Assembly (NCBI GenBank): GCA_910579285.1
Contig: CAJTTT010000006.1
Location: 74,912 to 133,329, forward strand
Length of the DNA stretch: 58,418 nt
From: an uncultured Lachnospiraceae bacterium
Lineage (GTDB): Bacteria; Bacillota; Clostridia; Lachnospirales; Lachnospiraceae
Reading direction: 5' to 3'
In this document: positions 7,560-17,004 of the stretch, piece after piece
Layout: the number at the start of each line of letters is the position of its first letter
Position numbering within the stretch: position 1 is the stretch's first letter
Notes under the pieces: generated by a model
What the model was told of the DNA's origin: nothing
Database searches by the model: none
What the model saw: the letters and a program-made list of their open reading frames with translations, nothing else
Made by a program: the position numbers and the translations under genes

Positions 7560-8087
7560 ATGAAAAACAACAGGACAAGAAAACTCACAACAGTAGGTAT
7601 GCTGTGCGCATCTGCGTATGTGGCAGTGGCGGTCGGACGCGTCCCGGTCGTACTCTTTTTGAAGTATGACCCGAAGGATGTGGTAATCGTGATTGGCGGA
7701 CTTATTTTCGGGCCGTTTACGTCGTTAGTCATGGCCGTGATTGTGTCTGTGATGGAAATGATTACGATCAGCAGTACGGGTGTCTGGGGGTGTATGATGA
7801 ATATGGTCTCAAGCTGTTCCTTCGCCTGCACTGCGGCATTTCTCTATAAAGGACATCGTACACGATCCGGCGCAGTGGCGGCGCTGGCGTGCGGCTGGGG
7901 GTGCCAGGCTGCGGTAATGATGTTTTGGAACTGGCTTGTTGCCCCGATTTATATGGGATATCCGAGGGAGGCGGTGGAAGCGCTGCTGCTCACAGCATTT
8001 TTACCGTTCAATCTGTTGAAAGGAGGGTTGAATGCGGGGATCACATTTCTAATCTACAAACCTGTTTGTGGTATTATCCGGCATTGA
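7560..8087 (+). CDS. ribU: Riboflavin ECF transporter substrate-binding subunit
   Basis: A 175-aa membrane protein with about six hydrophobic helices. It is the S component that binds riboflavin and works with shared ECF ATPase and T subunits, which are not in this window. The segment VPVVLFLKYDPKDVVIVIGG is the RibU family signature near the substrate site, and GPFTSLVMAVIVSVMEM follows. GGAGGGATTTCAT precedes the ATG. The FMN riboswitch and terminator upstream independently support riboflavin as the substrate. Confidence 0.93.
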   Translation: MKNNRTRKLTTVGMLCASAYVAVAVGRVPVVLFLKYDPKDVVIVIGGLIFGPFTSLVMAVIVSVMEMITISSTGVWGCMMNMVSSCSFACTAAFLYKGHRTRSGAVAALACGWGCQAAVMMFWNWLVAPIYMGYPREAVEALLLTAFLPFNLLKGGLNAGITFLIYKPVCGIIRH

Positions 8088-8146
8088 CATATGGAAGAAC
8101 GCCGTATCGGGCGCAGCTAATTCCAGCGCGGCCATAAAGAAAGCCG

Positions 8147-8176
8147 TTGAAAACACCCTCCGAAATGCGGTATATT
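8147..8176 (+). promoter_or_regulatory. Promoter of the Bce-like two-component operon
   Basis: A -35 TTGAAA (8147-8152) and a -10 TATATT (8171-8176) with 18-nt spacing lie about 80 nt before the response-regulator start. Confidence 0.55.
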
Positions 8177-8253
8177 GAGTTAGGACAAAGTTTGTCAGCC
8201 CTGCCGCATGGAAGGAACCGGCTGGGGATTTCTGATAAGGAGCGTTGGCTGTC

Positions 8254-9024
8254 ATGTACAGAATACTTGTGGTGGAGGATGACGCAGTCATCTCGGAGCA
8301 AATCGCAAAATATTTGGAAAAATGGGGCTATGATGTGGAGTCGGTCAAGGATTTCGCGGATGTGATGGGACAGTTCGCGGCGTGTGAGCCTCAGCTTGTG
8401 CTGATGGATATCGGTCTGCCTTTTTATAACGGCTACTACTGGTGCGGCGAGATCCGCAAGGTGTCCCAGGTGCCGATCATCTTTATCTCCTCGGCATCAG
8501 ATAATATGAATGTGGTGATGGCCGTCAACATGGGCGGCGATGACTTTGTGGTGAAGCCCTTTGACCTGGAAATTCTGCAGGCCAAGATACAGGCTCTTTT
8601 GAGGCGGGCTTACGCCTTCACAGCGCCGGGAAACATTCTGGAATATCGGGGTGTCATACTAAATGTGACGGATATGTCACTTTCTTGCCGTAAAAAAGCT
8701 GTGCAGCCGGATCAGGGCGAGGGTGTGCAGCCGGTGGCGGCTGTTTCGGGCGGCAAAGATGCCGGAGAGGGAAAGGCGGCCAGCCGGATTGAACTGACGA
8801 AAAATGAATACCGTATCTTACAGACACTCTTTGAGGCGGCGGGCGGCGTGGTCAGCCGGGATCTATTGATGAAGCGGCTCTGGGACGACGAGTGCTTCGT
8901 GGATGACAACACCCTCACGGTAAATATGAACCGTCTGCGCAAGCGGCTTGCGGAAATCGGGCTTTCCGGGCTGATCCAGACGAAAAAAGGCGTTGGGTAT
9001 TTTCTGGGAGGGACAGATGGATAA
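8254..9024 (+). CDS. OmpR-family response regulator of a Bce-type system
   Basis: A DNA-binding regulator of about 256 aa. The N-terminal receiver has the acidic pair (VVEDD), the phospho-acceptor Asp in LVLMDIGLPFYNG and the lysine in VVKPFDLE. The C-terminal winged helix includes LTKNEYRILQTL and DNTLTVNMNRLRKRL. A low-complexity insert of about 35 residues (glutamine/glycine/alanine-rich) separates the domains, longer than usual. ATG 8254 follows AAGGAG by about ten bases. The kinase gene overlaps the end by 8 nt, indicating coupled translation. The YYWCGEIR segment is typical of BceR/GraR-type regulators. Confidence 0.9.
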   Translation: MYRILVVEDDAVISEQIAKYLEKWGYDVESVKDFADVMGQFAACEPQLVLMDIGLPFYNGYYWCGEIRKVSQVPIIFISSASDNMNVVMAVNMGGDDFVVKPFDLEILQAKIQALLRRAYAFTAPGNILEYRGVILNVTDMSLSCRKKAVQPDQGEGVQPVAAVSGGKDAGEGKAASRIELTKNEYRILQTLFEAAGGVVSRDLLMKRLWDDECFVDDNTLTVNMNRLRKRLAEIGLSGLIQTKKGVGYFLGGTDG

Positions 9025-10099
9025 GAAAACCTGCATACCATTGGCATATATACGGGAGCGGATTGCCCCGGTCTCTTTATATATTGTGGAGGCGCTTATC
9101 TTTTTGATGATAGCAGCGCTCTATGGTTACGAAGGCGTGTTTGCCAATATGACTTATGCCCTGGGGATTGCGGCCTTCTTTGGCGGCTGTTATTTTTTGT
9201 GGGATTATGGCAGATACCGGGAGAAGTACAAGACGCTGTCGAGGCTTTTTTCGGCGGAGGAGAGAAGTGACGCGCTTCCCCGGACGTCATCCGGCATGGA
9301 ACAGGCGTACCAGCAGATTATTGCAGCGCAGGAGGCGGAGAAAAGGGCGCTTGTCACGCGGCTTGACGAGAAGCAGCGGAACATGGCGGATTATTATACG
9401 ATGTGGACACACCAGATCAAGGTACCTCTCTCGGCAATGGATCTGCTTTTACAGAATGCAGGCGGAAAGGCAGGCAGCAGTGTGGAAGAGGATGCGGCCG
9501 ATGGCGGGGATCTGCAGACAGCAAGGAAACTGCGGGAGGAAGTGTTCAAAACGGGCCAGTATGTGGACATGGCTCTCCACTACGCCAGAATGGAGAGCAT
9601 TTCCGCGGATCTTTCTTTTGAAAGGCTTGACGTGGACGCGCTGGTAAAGAAAGCGTTGAAAAAATTCTGGCTTCTTTTCAGCGGCGCGGGGCTCAATCTG
9701 CAATTGGAAGTAAGTCACGCATATGTGGTCACGGACGGCAAGTGGTTTTCCTTTGTGATCGAACAGATTCTGTCCAATGCGCTTAAGTACACGAAAGAGG
9801 GCGGCATTTCTATTTACGGGGCGGATGAAAAGGGCAGACCTGCCAGGGAGGAATGCAGCTATCTCGTGATAGAGGATACGGGCATCGGGATCGAGGAGAG
9901 CGATCTGCCCCGCATTTTTGAGCGGGGATTTACGGGATATAACGGACGACTGGGCAATCAGTCTACGGGCATCGGCCTGTATCTGTGCAGGCAGATCATG
10001 GACAGACTCGGACTTTCCATCCGCGTGGAGTCGAAGCGCGGCGAGGGGACAAAGGCGCTTTTGGGGATTGCCCAGGAGGCGGTTCTTACAAAAATGTAA
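9017..10099 (+). CDS. Sensor histidine kinase, intramembrane-sensing BceS type
   Basis: About 360 aa. Two N-terminal membrane helices (about residues 15-35 and 42-62) are joined by a very short extracellular loop, so the kinase probably senses through its partner ABC transporter. The phospho-acceptor box is MWTHQIKVPLSAMD (about residue 130), with ATP-binding motifs EQILSNALKYTKEG, VIEDTGIGIEESD and QSTGIGLYLCRQI. GGGAGG precedes the ATG at 9017 and the gene overlaps the regulator. It forms one module with the ABC transporter downstream. Confidence 0.92.
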   Translation: MDKKTCIPLAYIRERIAPVSLYIVEALIFLMIAALYGYEGVFANMTYALGIAAFFGGCYFLWDYGRYREKYKTLSRLFSAEERSDALPRTSSGMEQAYQQIIAAQEAEKRALVTRLDEKQRNMADYYTMWTHQIKVPLSAMDLLLQNAGGKAGSSVEEDAADGGDLQTARKLREEVFKTGQYVDMALHYARMESISADLSFERLDVDALVKKALKKFWLLFSGAGLNLQLEVSHAYVVTDGKWFSFVIEQILSNALKYTKEGGISIYGADEKGRPAREECSYLVIEDTGIGIEESDLPRIFERGFTGYNGRLGNQSTGIGLYLCRQIMDRLGLSIRVESKRGEGTKALLGIAQEAVLTKM

Positions 10100-10100
10100 G
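10085..10100. promoter_or_regulatory. Candidate BceR-type operator upstream of the ABC genes
   Basis: CTTACA-AAAA-TGTAAG is a perfect inverted repeat matching the TNACA-N4-TGTAA pattern known for BceR-like regulators. It lies at the end of the kinase gene, about 50 nt before a possible -10 TATCAT (10153-10158). A second half-site GAAATGTAAG follows at 10111. It probably lets the regulator induce the transporter genes. Confidence 0.6.
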
Positions 10101-10181
10101 TTACGAGAGGGAAATGTAAGCCGGACACATGGCAGCGCATTTCCTTTTTGCTTATCATAAAGGAAAGGAAGGAGGACGAAG

Positions 10182-10973
10182 ATGTCACTGTTAACCGTAA
10201 AAAATGTAAAGAAAATATATACCACCCGCTTTGGGGCAGTCAAGGTGCAGGCGCTTAACGATGTGAATTTTTCCGTGGAAGAGGGCGAGTATGTGGCCAT
10301 CATGGGGGAATCGGGGTCGGGAAAGACCACGCTTTTAAACATTCTGGCCTCTCTGGATACGGCCACCAGCGGGCAGGTACTGCTAAACGGGCAGGAGCTT
10401 TCCAAGGTCAGCCAGAAAGATCTGTGCGCATTCAGACGGGATCACCTGGGTTTCGTCTTTCAGGACTTTAACCTGCTGGACACCATGTCCCTGCGGGATA
10501 ATATTTTTCTGCCGCTTGTGCTGGCGGGGGTGCCTTACCGGGAGATGGAGCAGCGGCTTGCGCCCCTTTCGGAGAAACTGGCGATCACGGATCTTTTGGA
10601 CAAATATCCCTACGAAGTGTCGGGCGGACAGAAACAGCGCGCGGCGGTGTGCCGGGCACTGATCACAAGGCCGGATATCGTGCTGGCGGACGAGCCCACA
10701 GGCGCGCTGGATTCCCGGGCTTCCGGGAAACTTCTGAAACTGTTTGGGGAAATCAACAGGGAGGGACAGACCGTTCTCATGGTGACCCACAGCATTCAGG
10801 CAGCGGCCCACGCGGGGCGGGTGCTTTTCATTAAGGATGGGTGCGTGTTCCACCAGATTTACCGGGGAGAGCGGAGCTGGGACGAAATGTACCGCATGAT
10901 ATCGGACGCACTGACGGTGATACAGGCACAGCAGGGAAATGGCGATGAGATGGCGGCTTCTGGTCAGGCGTAG
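10182..10973 (+). CDS. Bacitracin-type ABC transporter ATP-binding protein (BceA-like)
   Basis: A 263-aa ATPase. Walker A is MGESGSGKTTLLN (about residues 45-57), the Q-loop is VFQDFNLLD, the signature is YEVSGGQKQRAAVCRA and Walker B is DIVLADEPTGALDS, with the switch histidine in MVTHS. This is the MacB/LolD-like subfamily that pairs with large FtsX-type permeases in peptide-antibiotic resistance. GGAGG precedes the ATG. It lies 82 nt after the kinase with its own likely operator and 22 nt before the permease. Confidence 0.93.
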   Translation: MSLLTVKNVKKIYTTRFGAVKVQALNDVNFSVEEGEYVAIMGESGSGKTTLLNILASLDTATSGQVLLNGQELSKVSQKDLCAFRRDHLGFVFQDFNLLDTMSLRDNIFLPLVLAGVPYREMEQRLAPLSEKLAITDLLDKYPYEVSGGQKQRAAVCRALITRPDIVLADEPTGALDSRASGKLLKLFGEINREGQTVLMVTHSIQAAAHAGRVLFIKDGCVFHQIYRGERSWDEMYRMISDALTVIQAQQGNGDEMAASGQA

Positions 10974-10995
10974 AAGGGAATGGGAGGTGAGACTT

Positions 10996-13002
10996 ATGAA
11001 TAAACGAAAATTACTGCCGGTGATGGCTTACAGAGGGGTGAAGCAGAATAAGCTGGTTTACCGTCCCTATCTCATGACCTGCTTCTTTTCTGTGTTCAGC
11101 TATTACCTGTTTTCGTCCCTTCTGCACAACGATCTGATGGAGAGACTGCCGAAGGCGGCTTACGCGTGGCTGATGCTCACCTTGGGAAAAGGGCTGCTTT
11201 CCATCATTCTGCTGTTGTTCCTTCTCTATGCGGGCAGCTTTTTGCAGAAGCGGCGAGGGCGTGAACTGGGACTTTACAGCCTCCTGGGGCTGGAACGGAA
11301 ACATATCGGCATCATGCTTTTCTGGGAGAATGCAGGGCTGTATGCGGTCAGCGTGTCGGCCGGGATTGTACTTGGGTTTGTGCTCAATAAGCTGATGTTT
11401 CTCCTGCTGCTTCGCATGACCAGACTGGATGTGGAGGCTGCTTTCTATTTTTCAGCGGAGGCGGTAGTGGAAACGCTTCGGTACTTTGCGCTTGTTTTTC
11501 TCTGCGTCTATATCAAAAGCCTCTGGAGTTTATATCGCATGAAACCGGCAGAACTGATGTCTGAGAGCAGGAAGGGGGAGAAGGAGCTTAGATGGACCTG
11601 GCTGTGGTCTGCAGCGGGCCTGATCCTGTTAGGATGCGGCTACCATATTTCGGTCACCAGCAGGCTGGACAGTATGATTTTTACAGACTTCTTTCTGGCG
11701 GTATTTCTGGTTGTGCTGGGCACTTACTTTCTGTTCACATCTGGAAGCGTTGCTTTTTTGCGGTTTTTGAAGAGACGGAAAAACATTTACTACAGGCCAT
11801 CCAATCAGGTGACGATTTCCGGCATGCTGTACCGCATGAAGAAGAATGCGGCCGGCCTTTCCAACATCTGTATTTTTTCCACCATGCTTCTGATTACATT
11901 GACCTGTACGGTCACTATGTGGACAGGGATGGATCAGATTGCTTACTATGACTATCCTTACGATGTGGAGGCGTCCTATTCGGAGAACAGTAACGTGATG
12001 GAAAAGGCGCGGGAGAAGGCGCAGGAGCTTTCGGAAAAATACGGACAGGGCGCAGCGCGGCTGGACTGCTATAACAGCATGAAACTTACCTGCGGCAGAC
12101 AGCAGGGAAGCAACGCGTTTACCACTGCATCAGGTGTGGAATTTGCTGACCAGTATGCGGTCACGCTGATGACGCTGGCGGATTATAACCGGCTGGAGGG
12201 AGAGGACAAAAGTCTGGAGGAGGATGAAGTGCTCCTGTACTCCACAGGGGTGCCCTTTGGATTTGACAGCGTAAATTTTATGGGCGTGGAGGCAGCCGTA
12301 AAGGAGGAACCGGAGCGGATTTATCCTTTTCCGCAGGCCAAAAACAGGATGTTTAACTTTACCGCCCAATATGTGATTGTGGTGAAGGATCAGCAGGCAT
12401 TTGACAGGTTTGTGACGGCGTGGGCACAGGTGAACGGCGTGACGGATATGGAAGGCTTTTTACACAGCGGCGTGCGGCATTTGAATCTGCTGCTTGACGG
12501 GAAGGAGACGGAGCGGGAGGCGTTTGTCGAAGAGTGGTCCGAGTGGTGTCAGGGACAACAGGATTTTCTGCAGGTGGAAAACGGCTTGGCGGGAAGAGCC
12601 GAGGACTGTTCTCTGAACGGCGGCCTGCTTTTTATCGGTATTATCTTTGGGCTTATGTTCTTTATGTGCCTTCTGCTCATCATGTATTTTAAGCAGGTCT
12701 CGGAAGGGTACGAGGATCAGGACAGCTTTGGAATCATGCGGAAGGTGGGCATGAGCGACAGAGAGATCCGGGGAACAATCCGCAGGCAGATCCTGCTGGT
12801 GTTTTTCCTTCCTCTTGCGGGCGCGTTTTTGCACACGGCGGCGGGGCTTGTGATGGTCAACAACCTTCTGGGGGCACTGCGGTTTTTTGACACCGGGCTT
12901 TTGATCCGCGTCTGTGTGGGCGTGGCGGAGGCTGTGACGGCTCTTTACGGGGGAAGTTATGTGATGACGGCGAAGACGTATTATCGGATTGTGGGGAAGT
13001 GA
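10996..13002 (+). CDS. Bacitracin-type ABC transporter permease (BceB-like)
   Basis: About 668 aa with the BceB plan: an N-terminal helix, FtsX-like bundles (about residues 60-200 and 555-665), a central pair of helices (about 210-260) and a large extracellular domain between helices 8 and 9 (about 305-545). That domain is thought to contact the peptide antibiotic or its lipid target. GGGAGGTGA precedes the ATG at 10996; an earlier in-frame ATG at 10939 overlaps the ATPase gene and lacks a good site. Together with the upstream genes this makes a full sensing and detoxification unit against cell-wall-active peptides; the inducer is unknown. Confidence 0.9.
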   Translation: MNKRKLLPVMAYRGVKQNKLVYRPYLMTCFFSVFSYYLFSSLLHNDLMERLPKAAYAWLMLTLGKGLLSIILLLFLLYAGSFLQKRRGRELGLYSLLGLERKHIGIMLFWENAGLYAVSVSAGIVLGFVLNKLMFLLLLRMTRLDVEAAFYFSAEAVVETLRYFALVFLCVYIKSLWSLYRMKPAELMSESRKGEKELRWTWLWSAAGLILLGCGYHISVTSRLDSMIFTDFFLAVFLVVLGTYFLFTSGSVAFLRFLKRRKNIYYRPSNQVTISGMLYRMKKNAAGLSNICIFSTMLLITLTCTVTMWTGMDQIAYYDYPYDVEASYSENSNVMEKAREKAQELSEKYGQGAARLDCYNSMKLTCGRQQGSNAFTTASGVEFADQYAVTLMTLADYNRLEGEDKSLEEDEVLLYSTGVPFGFDSVNFMGVEAAVKEEPERIYPFPQAKNRMFNFTAQYVIVVKDQQAFDRFVTAWAQVNGVTDMEGFLHSGVRHLNLLLDGKETEREAFVEEWSEWCQGQQDFLQVENGLAGRAEDCSLNGGLLFIGIIFGLMFFMCLLLIMYFKQVSEGYEDQDSFGIMRKVGMSDREIRGTIRRQILLVFFLPLAGAFLHTAAGLVMVNNLLGALRFFDTGLLIRVCVGVAEAVTALYGGSYVMTAKTYYRIVGK

Positions 13003-13003
13003 G

Positions 13004-13048
13004 GAAAGGATGCTCTGTCAGTTTGGCAGAGCATTTCCTTTTTACTCA
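13004..13048 (+). terminator. Terminator after the Bce-like operon
   Basis: GGATGCTCTG pairs with CAGAGCAT plus TTCC across a 9-nt loop, followed by TTTTTACTC. The next 130 nt are AT-rich and hold the presumed promoter of the Fic/restriction operon. Confidence 0.75.
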
Positions 13049-13184
13049 ATTTAATTTTATCTTTCCAATGTTTAATTTAGTCATTTTTTGATTTGGGACT
13101 AAATTAAAGTTGACTTTGACGTAATTATCAGATAAAATAATACCATAAATTGTTTGTAAAATAGATGCTGTGGAGGAGCGCCGG

Positions 13185-14246
13185 TTGAGAGATTATGCGT
13201 ACGGGGATAAATGGCAGAGTCTGCTGACACCCGAGATCGTAGGGTATTTAACTGCAATACACGAGTTTAGGGGAGAACAACGTCTGATAGCGGACAGATA
13301 TGCGGATGTTTTGGAAGACTTGGTGCAGATTGCGAGAATACAGAGTACTGAAAGTTCCAACAGAATTGAAGGGATATACACGTCTGATGAGCAGCTTAGG
13401 AAATTGGTTTTAGATAAGACGAAACCCAGATCAAGGAGCGAAAGGGAAATTGCAGGCTACCGGGATGTATTAAATACAATCCATGAGAACTATGCGCATA
13501 TTCCAATAAAATCTGCATTTGTTTTACAATTGCACAGAGACTTGTATAAGTTTGAAGGCGTAGCTGTAGGTGGAAACTACAAGGCGGCTGACAATGTGAT
13601 AGAGGAACAGGATGAAGCGGGAAATAAAACGGTGAGATTTCAGCCCGTTCCGGCATGGGAAACGCAGGATTCGGTGGAACGGTTGTGCGAGGCGTATAGA
13701 AAAATTGAGGAGGAAGGACAGGCAGATTTACTGCTGATTATTCCTATGTTTGTTTTGGATTTTCTGTGCATTCATCCTTTTAGAGATGGGAATGGGAGGA
13801 TGAGCAGATTGCTGACGCTGCTCCTGTTGTACAGAGCGGGATATTTTGTGGGAAAATATATCAGCATAGAAAAATTGATCGAACAGTCTAAAGAAACTTA
13901 CTATGAGGCGCTGGCGGACAGTTCGGCAGACTGGCATGAAGGAAGAAACGACTACGAACCATTTGTAAAGTATATGTTTGGCGTGATTGTGGCGGCTTAC
14001 AGAGAATTTTTTGAAAGGACAAAAATGGTTACCCGGCATAGGATGTCAAAACCAGACAGAATTGCAGAAGAAATAAGGAATCGCATCGGGATGGTGACGA
14101 AAAAGGAACTGGTACAGCTATTTTCGGATATCAGTCAGACCACGGTACAGCGGACATTGAATGATTTGGTGAAAGATGGAAGGATTCTTAAAATAGGCGG
14201 CGGCAGATATACCAAATACAAATGGAACTGGGAGGATGAGGAGTGA
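13185..14246 (+). CDS. Fic family protein (class II, probable AMPylase)
   Basis: About 353 aa. The catalytic Fic motif HPFRDGNGRMSR is intact (about residues 196-207). Upstream, SNRIEG (about residues 57-62) matches the [S/T]xxxE[G/N] inhibitory helix, so this is a self-inhibited class II Fic protein. A C-terminal winged-helix region (KKELVQLFSDISQTTVQRTL) could bind DNA. Fic enzymes usually transfer AMP to a target protein; the target is unknown. The likely start is TTG 13185 after GGAGGAG; a GTG at 13170 is the alternative. The stop overlaps the start of hsdM, so it is translationally coupled to the restriction operon. Confidence 0.88.
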   Translation: MRDYAYGDKWQSLLTPEIVGYLTAIHEFRGEQRLIADRYADVLEDLVQIARIQSTESSNRIEGIYTSDEQLRKLVLDKTKPRSRSEREIAGYRDVLNTIHENYAHIPIKSAFVLQLHRDLYKFEGVAVGGNYKAADNVIEEQDEAGNKTVRFQPVPAWETQDSVERLCEAYRKIEEEGQADLLLIIPMFVLDFLCIHPFRDGNGRMSRLLTLLLLYRAGYFVGKYISIEKLIEQSKETYYEALADSSADWHEGRNDYEPFVKYMFGVIVAAYREFFERTKMVTRHRMSKPDRIAEEIRNRIGMVTKKELVQLFSDISQTTVQRTLNDLVKDGRILKIGGGRYTKYKWNWEDEE

Positions 14247-15751
14247 TGGTTACAGGTGAGTTAAGAAATAAAATAGATGCTCTTTGGGATGCGTTTGCGG
14301 CGGGCGGCCTTGTGAACCCGCTCGAAGTGATTGAGCAGGTCACCTATTTGATATTTATACACGATTTGGATGTTTCGGATACCATGCGGGAAAAAGAGAG
14401 CATTATGCTCGGACTGCCCTTTCAGAGTATTTTTGCCGGGAAGATTAAGGTGGGAGAAAGAGAGCAGGATGGCAGAAATTTGAAATGGTCTGTGTTCCAT
14501 GATTTTCCGGCACAGAGAATGTATTCGGTTATGCAGGAATGGGTATTTCCGTTTATTAAAAATCTGCATGGAGATAAGGACAGCGCATATTCAAAGTATA
14601 TGGATGACGCTATTTTTAAGGTGCCGACACCGCTTCTGTTGTCTAAGGTAGTGGATGCGCTGGATGATATTTTTTTGTTGATGGAGCAGGCGAAAGAGCT
14701 GGATATCAGAGGGGATGTGTATGAATACCTGCTCTCTAAGATTGCGCAATCCGGGTTGAATGGACAATTTCGCACACCAAGGCATATTATCCGTATGATG
14801 GTGGAACTGATGGAACCTTCCGCCGATGATATGATATGTGATCCGGCATGCGGAACTTCGGGATTTCTTGTTGCGGCAGGAGAATATCTGAAGGAACGGC
14901 GTAAAGAAGAAATTTTTTACGATAAAGAAAAAAGGGATCATTATATGAGCGGCATGTTTCATGGATATGATATGGATAGAACCATGCTGCGCATTGGTGC
15001 AATGAATATGATGACACACGGGGTGGAAAACCCTTTTATCGAGTACAGGGACAGTCTGTCAGAGCAAAATGCCGACAAGGACAAATATTCCCTGATATTA
15101 GCCAATCCGCCGTTTAAGGGAAGTCTGGATGCGGAAGCCGTGTCCGGGGATTTGCTCAAAGTATGTAAAACAAAGAAAACAGAGCTGCTGTTTTTGGCGT
15201 TGTTTGTAAGGATGATGAAAGTGGGAGGAAGATGTGCCTGCATCGTTCCTGACGGTGTGCTGTTTGGCTCATCCAAAGCGCATAAGGATATCAGAAGAGA
15301 ACTGTTGGAAAATCAAAGACTGGAAGCCGTGATTTCCATGCCGTCCGGGGTGTTTAAGCCCTATGCAGGTGTTTCTACGGGGATTCTTATATTCACAAAG
15401 ACCAATCACGGGGGGACGGATCAGGTATGGTTCTATGATATGCAGGCGGACGGGTTCAGCCTTGACGATAAGAGAAGCCCTGTAAACGAAAATGATATTC
15501 CTGACATCATAGAACGCTTTCATAACCGGGAAGGGGAGAAAGAGAGAGAGAGAACGGAAAAGTCATTCTTTGTGTCGAAGCAGGAGATTGTGGATAATGA
15601 ATATGATTTGTCTGTCAACAAATATAAAAGGATGGAATATGTGCCGGTAGAATACCCGCCGACAGAGGAAATACTGGAGCAGATATTTGAACTGGACAGG
15701 CAGATTGGAGCGGAGCTGGAAGAACTTAAGGAGATGCTGGCGGAGACGTAG
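14246..15751 (+). CDS. hsdM: Type I restriction-modification N6-adenine methyltransferase subunit
   Basis: About 501 aa. The S-adenosylmethionine motif DPACGTSGFLV (about residue 198) and catalytic NPPF (about residue 286) are intact, and the N-terminal helical domain of HsdM proteins is present. With HsdS it methylates adenine in the recognition site to protect self DNA. Its ATG overlaps the fic stop by one base, with GGAGGATGAGG just upstream. HsdS follows after 74 nt. Confidence 0.94.
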   Translation: MVTGELRNKIDALWDAFAAGGLVNPLEVIEQVTYLIFIHDLDVSDTMREKESIMLGLPFQSIFAGKIKVGEREQDGRNLKWSVFHDFPAQRMYSVMQEWVFPFIKNLHGDKDSAYSKYMDDAIFKVPTPLLLSKVVDALDDIFLLMEQAKELDIRGDVYEYLLSKIAQSGLNGQFRTPRHIIRMMVELMEPSADDMICDPACGTSGFLVAAGEYLKERRKEEIFYDKEKRDHYMSGMFHGYDMDRTMLRIGAMNMMTHGVENPFIEYRDSLSEQNADKDKYSLILANPPFKGSLDAEAVSGDLLKVCKTKKTELLFLALFVRMMKVGGRCACIVPDGVLFGSSKAHKDIRRELLENQRLEAVISMPSGVFKPYAGVSTGILIFTKTNHGGTDQVWFYDMQADGFSLDDKRSPVNENDIPDIIERFHNREGEKERERTEKSFFVSKQEIVDNEYDLSVNKYKRMEYVPVEYPPTEEILEQIFELDRQIGAELEELKEMLAET

Positions 15752-15825
15752 GCAGTGGCTGGTGAATCTGGATATGGATTACATGTTTTCCGGCGCCTGG
15801 GAAGTGATTGGGGTGAAGAACGGGT

Positions 15826-16959
15826 ATGAGCAGTGTATTGATAAAAGAGATAGGCAGGGTAGCTACAGGAAATACACCGAGTAAAAGTAATCAGGCATTT
15901 TATGCTTCTGATGATATCGGTTTTATAAAACCAGATATGATCAGCGAGGACAAAATAACATATATAAAATCATCAAAAGAATTTATCTCTGAACAGGCCA
16001 GATCAAAAGCGCGGATAGCTGGGAATAAGGCGGTTTGCGTAACTTGTATTGGCATTATTGGTAAGATAGGTATTATTGATGGCGGGGAGTATGCATTTAA
16101 TCAACAGATTAATGTAATTGAACCGAACGAAAAAGTGTCTTCAGAGTATTTGGCGTACTGTTTGCTGTATAATAGAAACAGGCTGATGCATATGGCGAAT
16201 GCACCAGTGGTTCCGATTATAAATAAAACTCAATTTGAAAATTTTCAGATAACTATTGAAGACGGGCGGGATGAACAGAATCAAATTGTTGAAAGGCTGA
16301 GTAAAACAGCTCATGCGATAAATATGTGTAAGCAGCAGATGACCCAGTACGAGCTACTTATCAAATCCCGATTTGTGGAACTTTTTGGTGACCCGGTACA
16401 GAATCCGAAAAATTTTCCTGTTTTCCGAATGGATGAGGTAGTTACGTTTCAGGGAGGAAGCCAGCCGGATAAAAAATATTTTGAATATGAACCTTCAGAG
16501 GAAAATATCAGATTAATACAAATCAGAGATTATAAATCGGATAAATTTGTAACATATATTCCGAAAAACATGGCAAGGCGTTTTTGCACGAAAGATGATA
16601 TTATGATAGGCAGATATGGACCTCCCATATTCCAAATTTTAAAGGGCATAGAGGGAGCGTATAATGTGGCATTGATGAAAGCAGTACCGAAGCAGGGCAA
16701 TAAGGAATTTATACGCGCGTTTTTAAAACAAGAATGCTTATTGCACTATTTGGAGAGCATGTCATCAAGAACAGCGGGACAGGACGGGATTCAAATGGAT
16801 AAATTAAAGGCATACCCGTTTCCTATGCCGCCGATCAAACTGCAGAATGAATTTGCAGAGTTTGTTGCAAAGGTAGAAGAATTAAAAGATACGACGCAGA
16901 AATCCATAAATGAACTGCAACTCCTGTTTGACAGTCTGATGCAAAAATACTTTGGCTAA
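15826..16959 (+). CDS. hsdS: Type I restriction-modification specificity subunit
   Basis: About 377 aa with two target-recognition domains. The first begins IGRVATGNTPSKSN (about residues 8-21) and the second MDEVVTFQGGSQPDKKYF (about 200-217). Each is followed by a conserved coiled-coil spacer, IVERLSKTAHAINMCKQQM and VEELKDTTQKSINELQLL. The two domains read the two halves of a split DNA sequence, which cannot be predicted here. Base composition is more AT-rich than the flanks, as is common for exchanged specificity subunits. The ATG at 15826 has only a weak ribosome site, and no frameshift is visible. Confidence 0.92.
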   Translation: MSSVLIKEIGRVATGNTPSKSNQAFYASDDIGFIKPDMISEDKITYIKSSKEFISEQARSKARIAGNKAVCVTCIGIIGKIGIIDGGEYAFNQQINVIEPNEKVSSEYLAYCLLYNRNRLMHMANAPVVPIINKTQFENFQITIEDGRDEQNQIVERLSKTAHAINMCKQQMTQYELLIKSRFVELFGDPVQNPKNFPVFRMDEVVTFQGGSQPDKKYFEYEPSEENIRLIQIRDYKSDKFVTYIPKNMARRFCTKDDIMIGRYGPPIFQILKGIEGAYNVALMKAVPKQGNKEFIRAFLKQECLLHYLESMSSRTAGQDGIQMDKLKAYPFPMPPIKLQNEFAEFVAKVEELKDTTQKSINELQLLFDSLMQKYFG

Positions 16960-17004
16960 AGCAGGTACTCTTTTAACAGGCGTCTGGCGCAATGGAGGTC
17001 ACCT

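Noticed and set aside
9449..10405. A 318-codon open frame antisense to the Bce-like kinase and ATPase
   Set aside because: It crosses two well-supported genes and has no family features; it is a shadow of high-GC codons.
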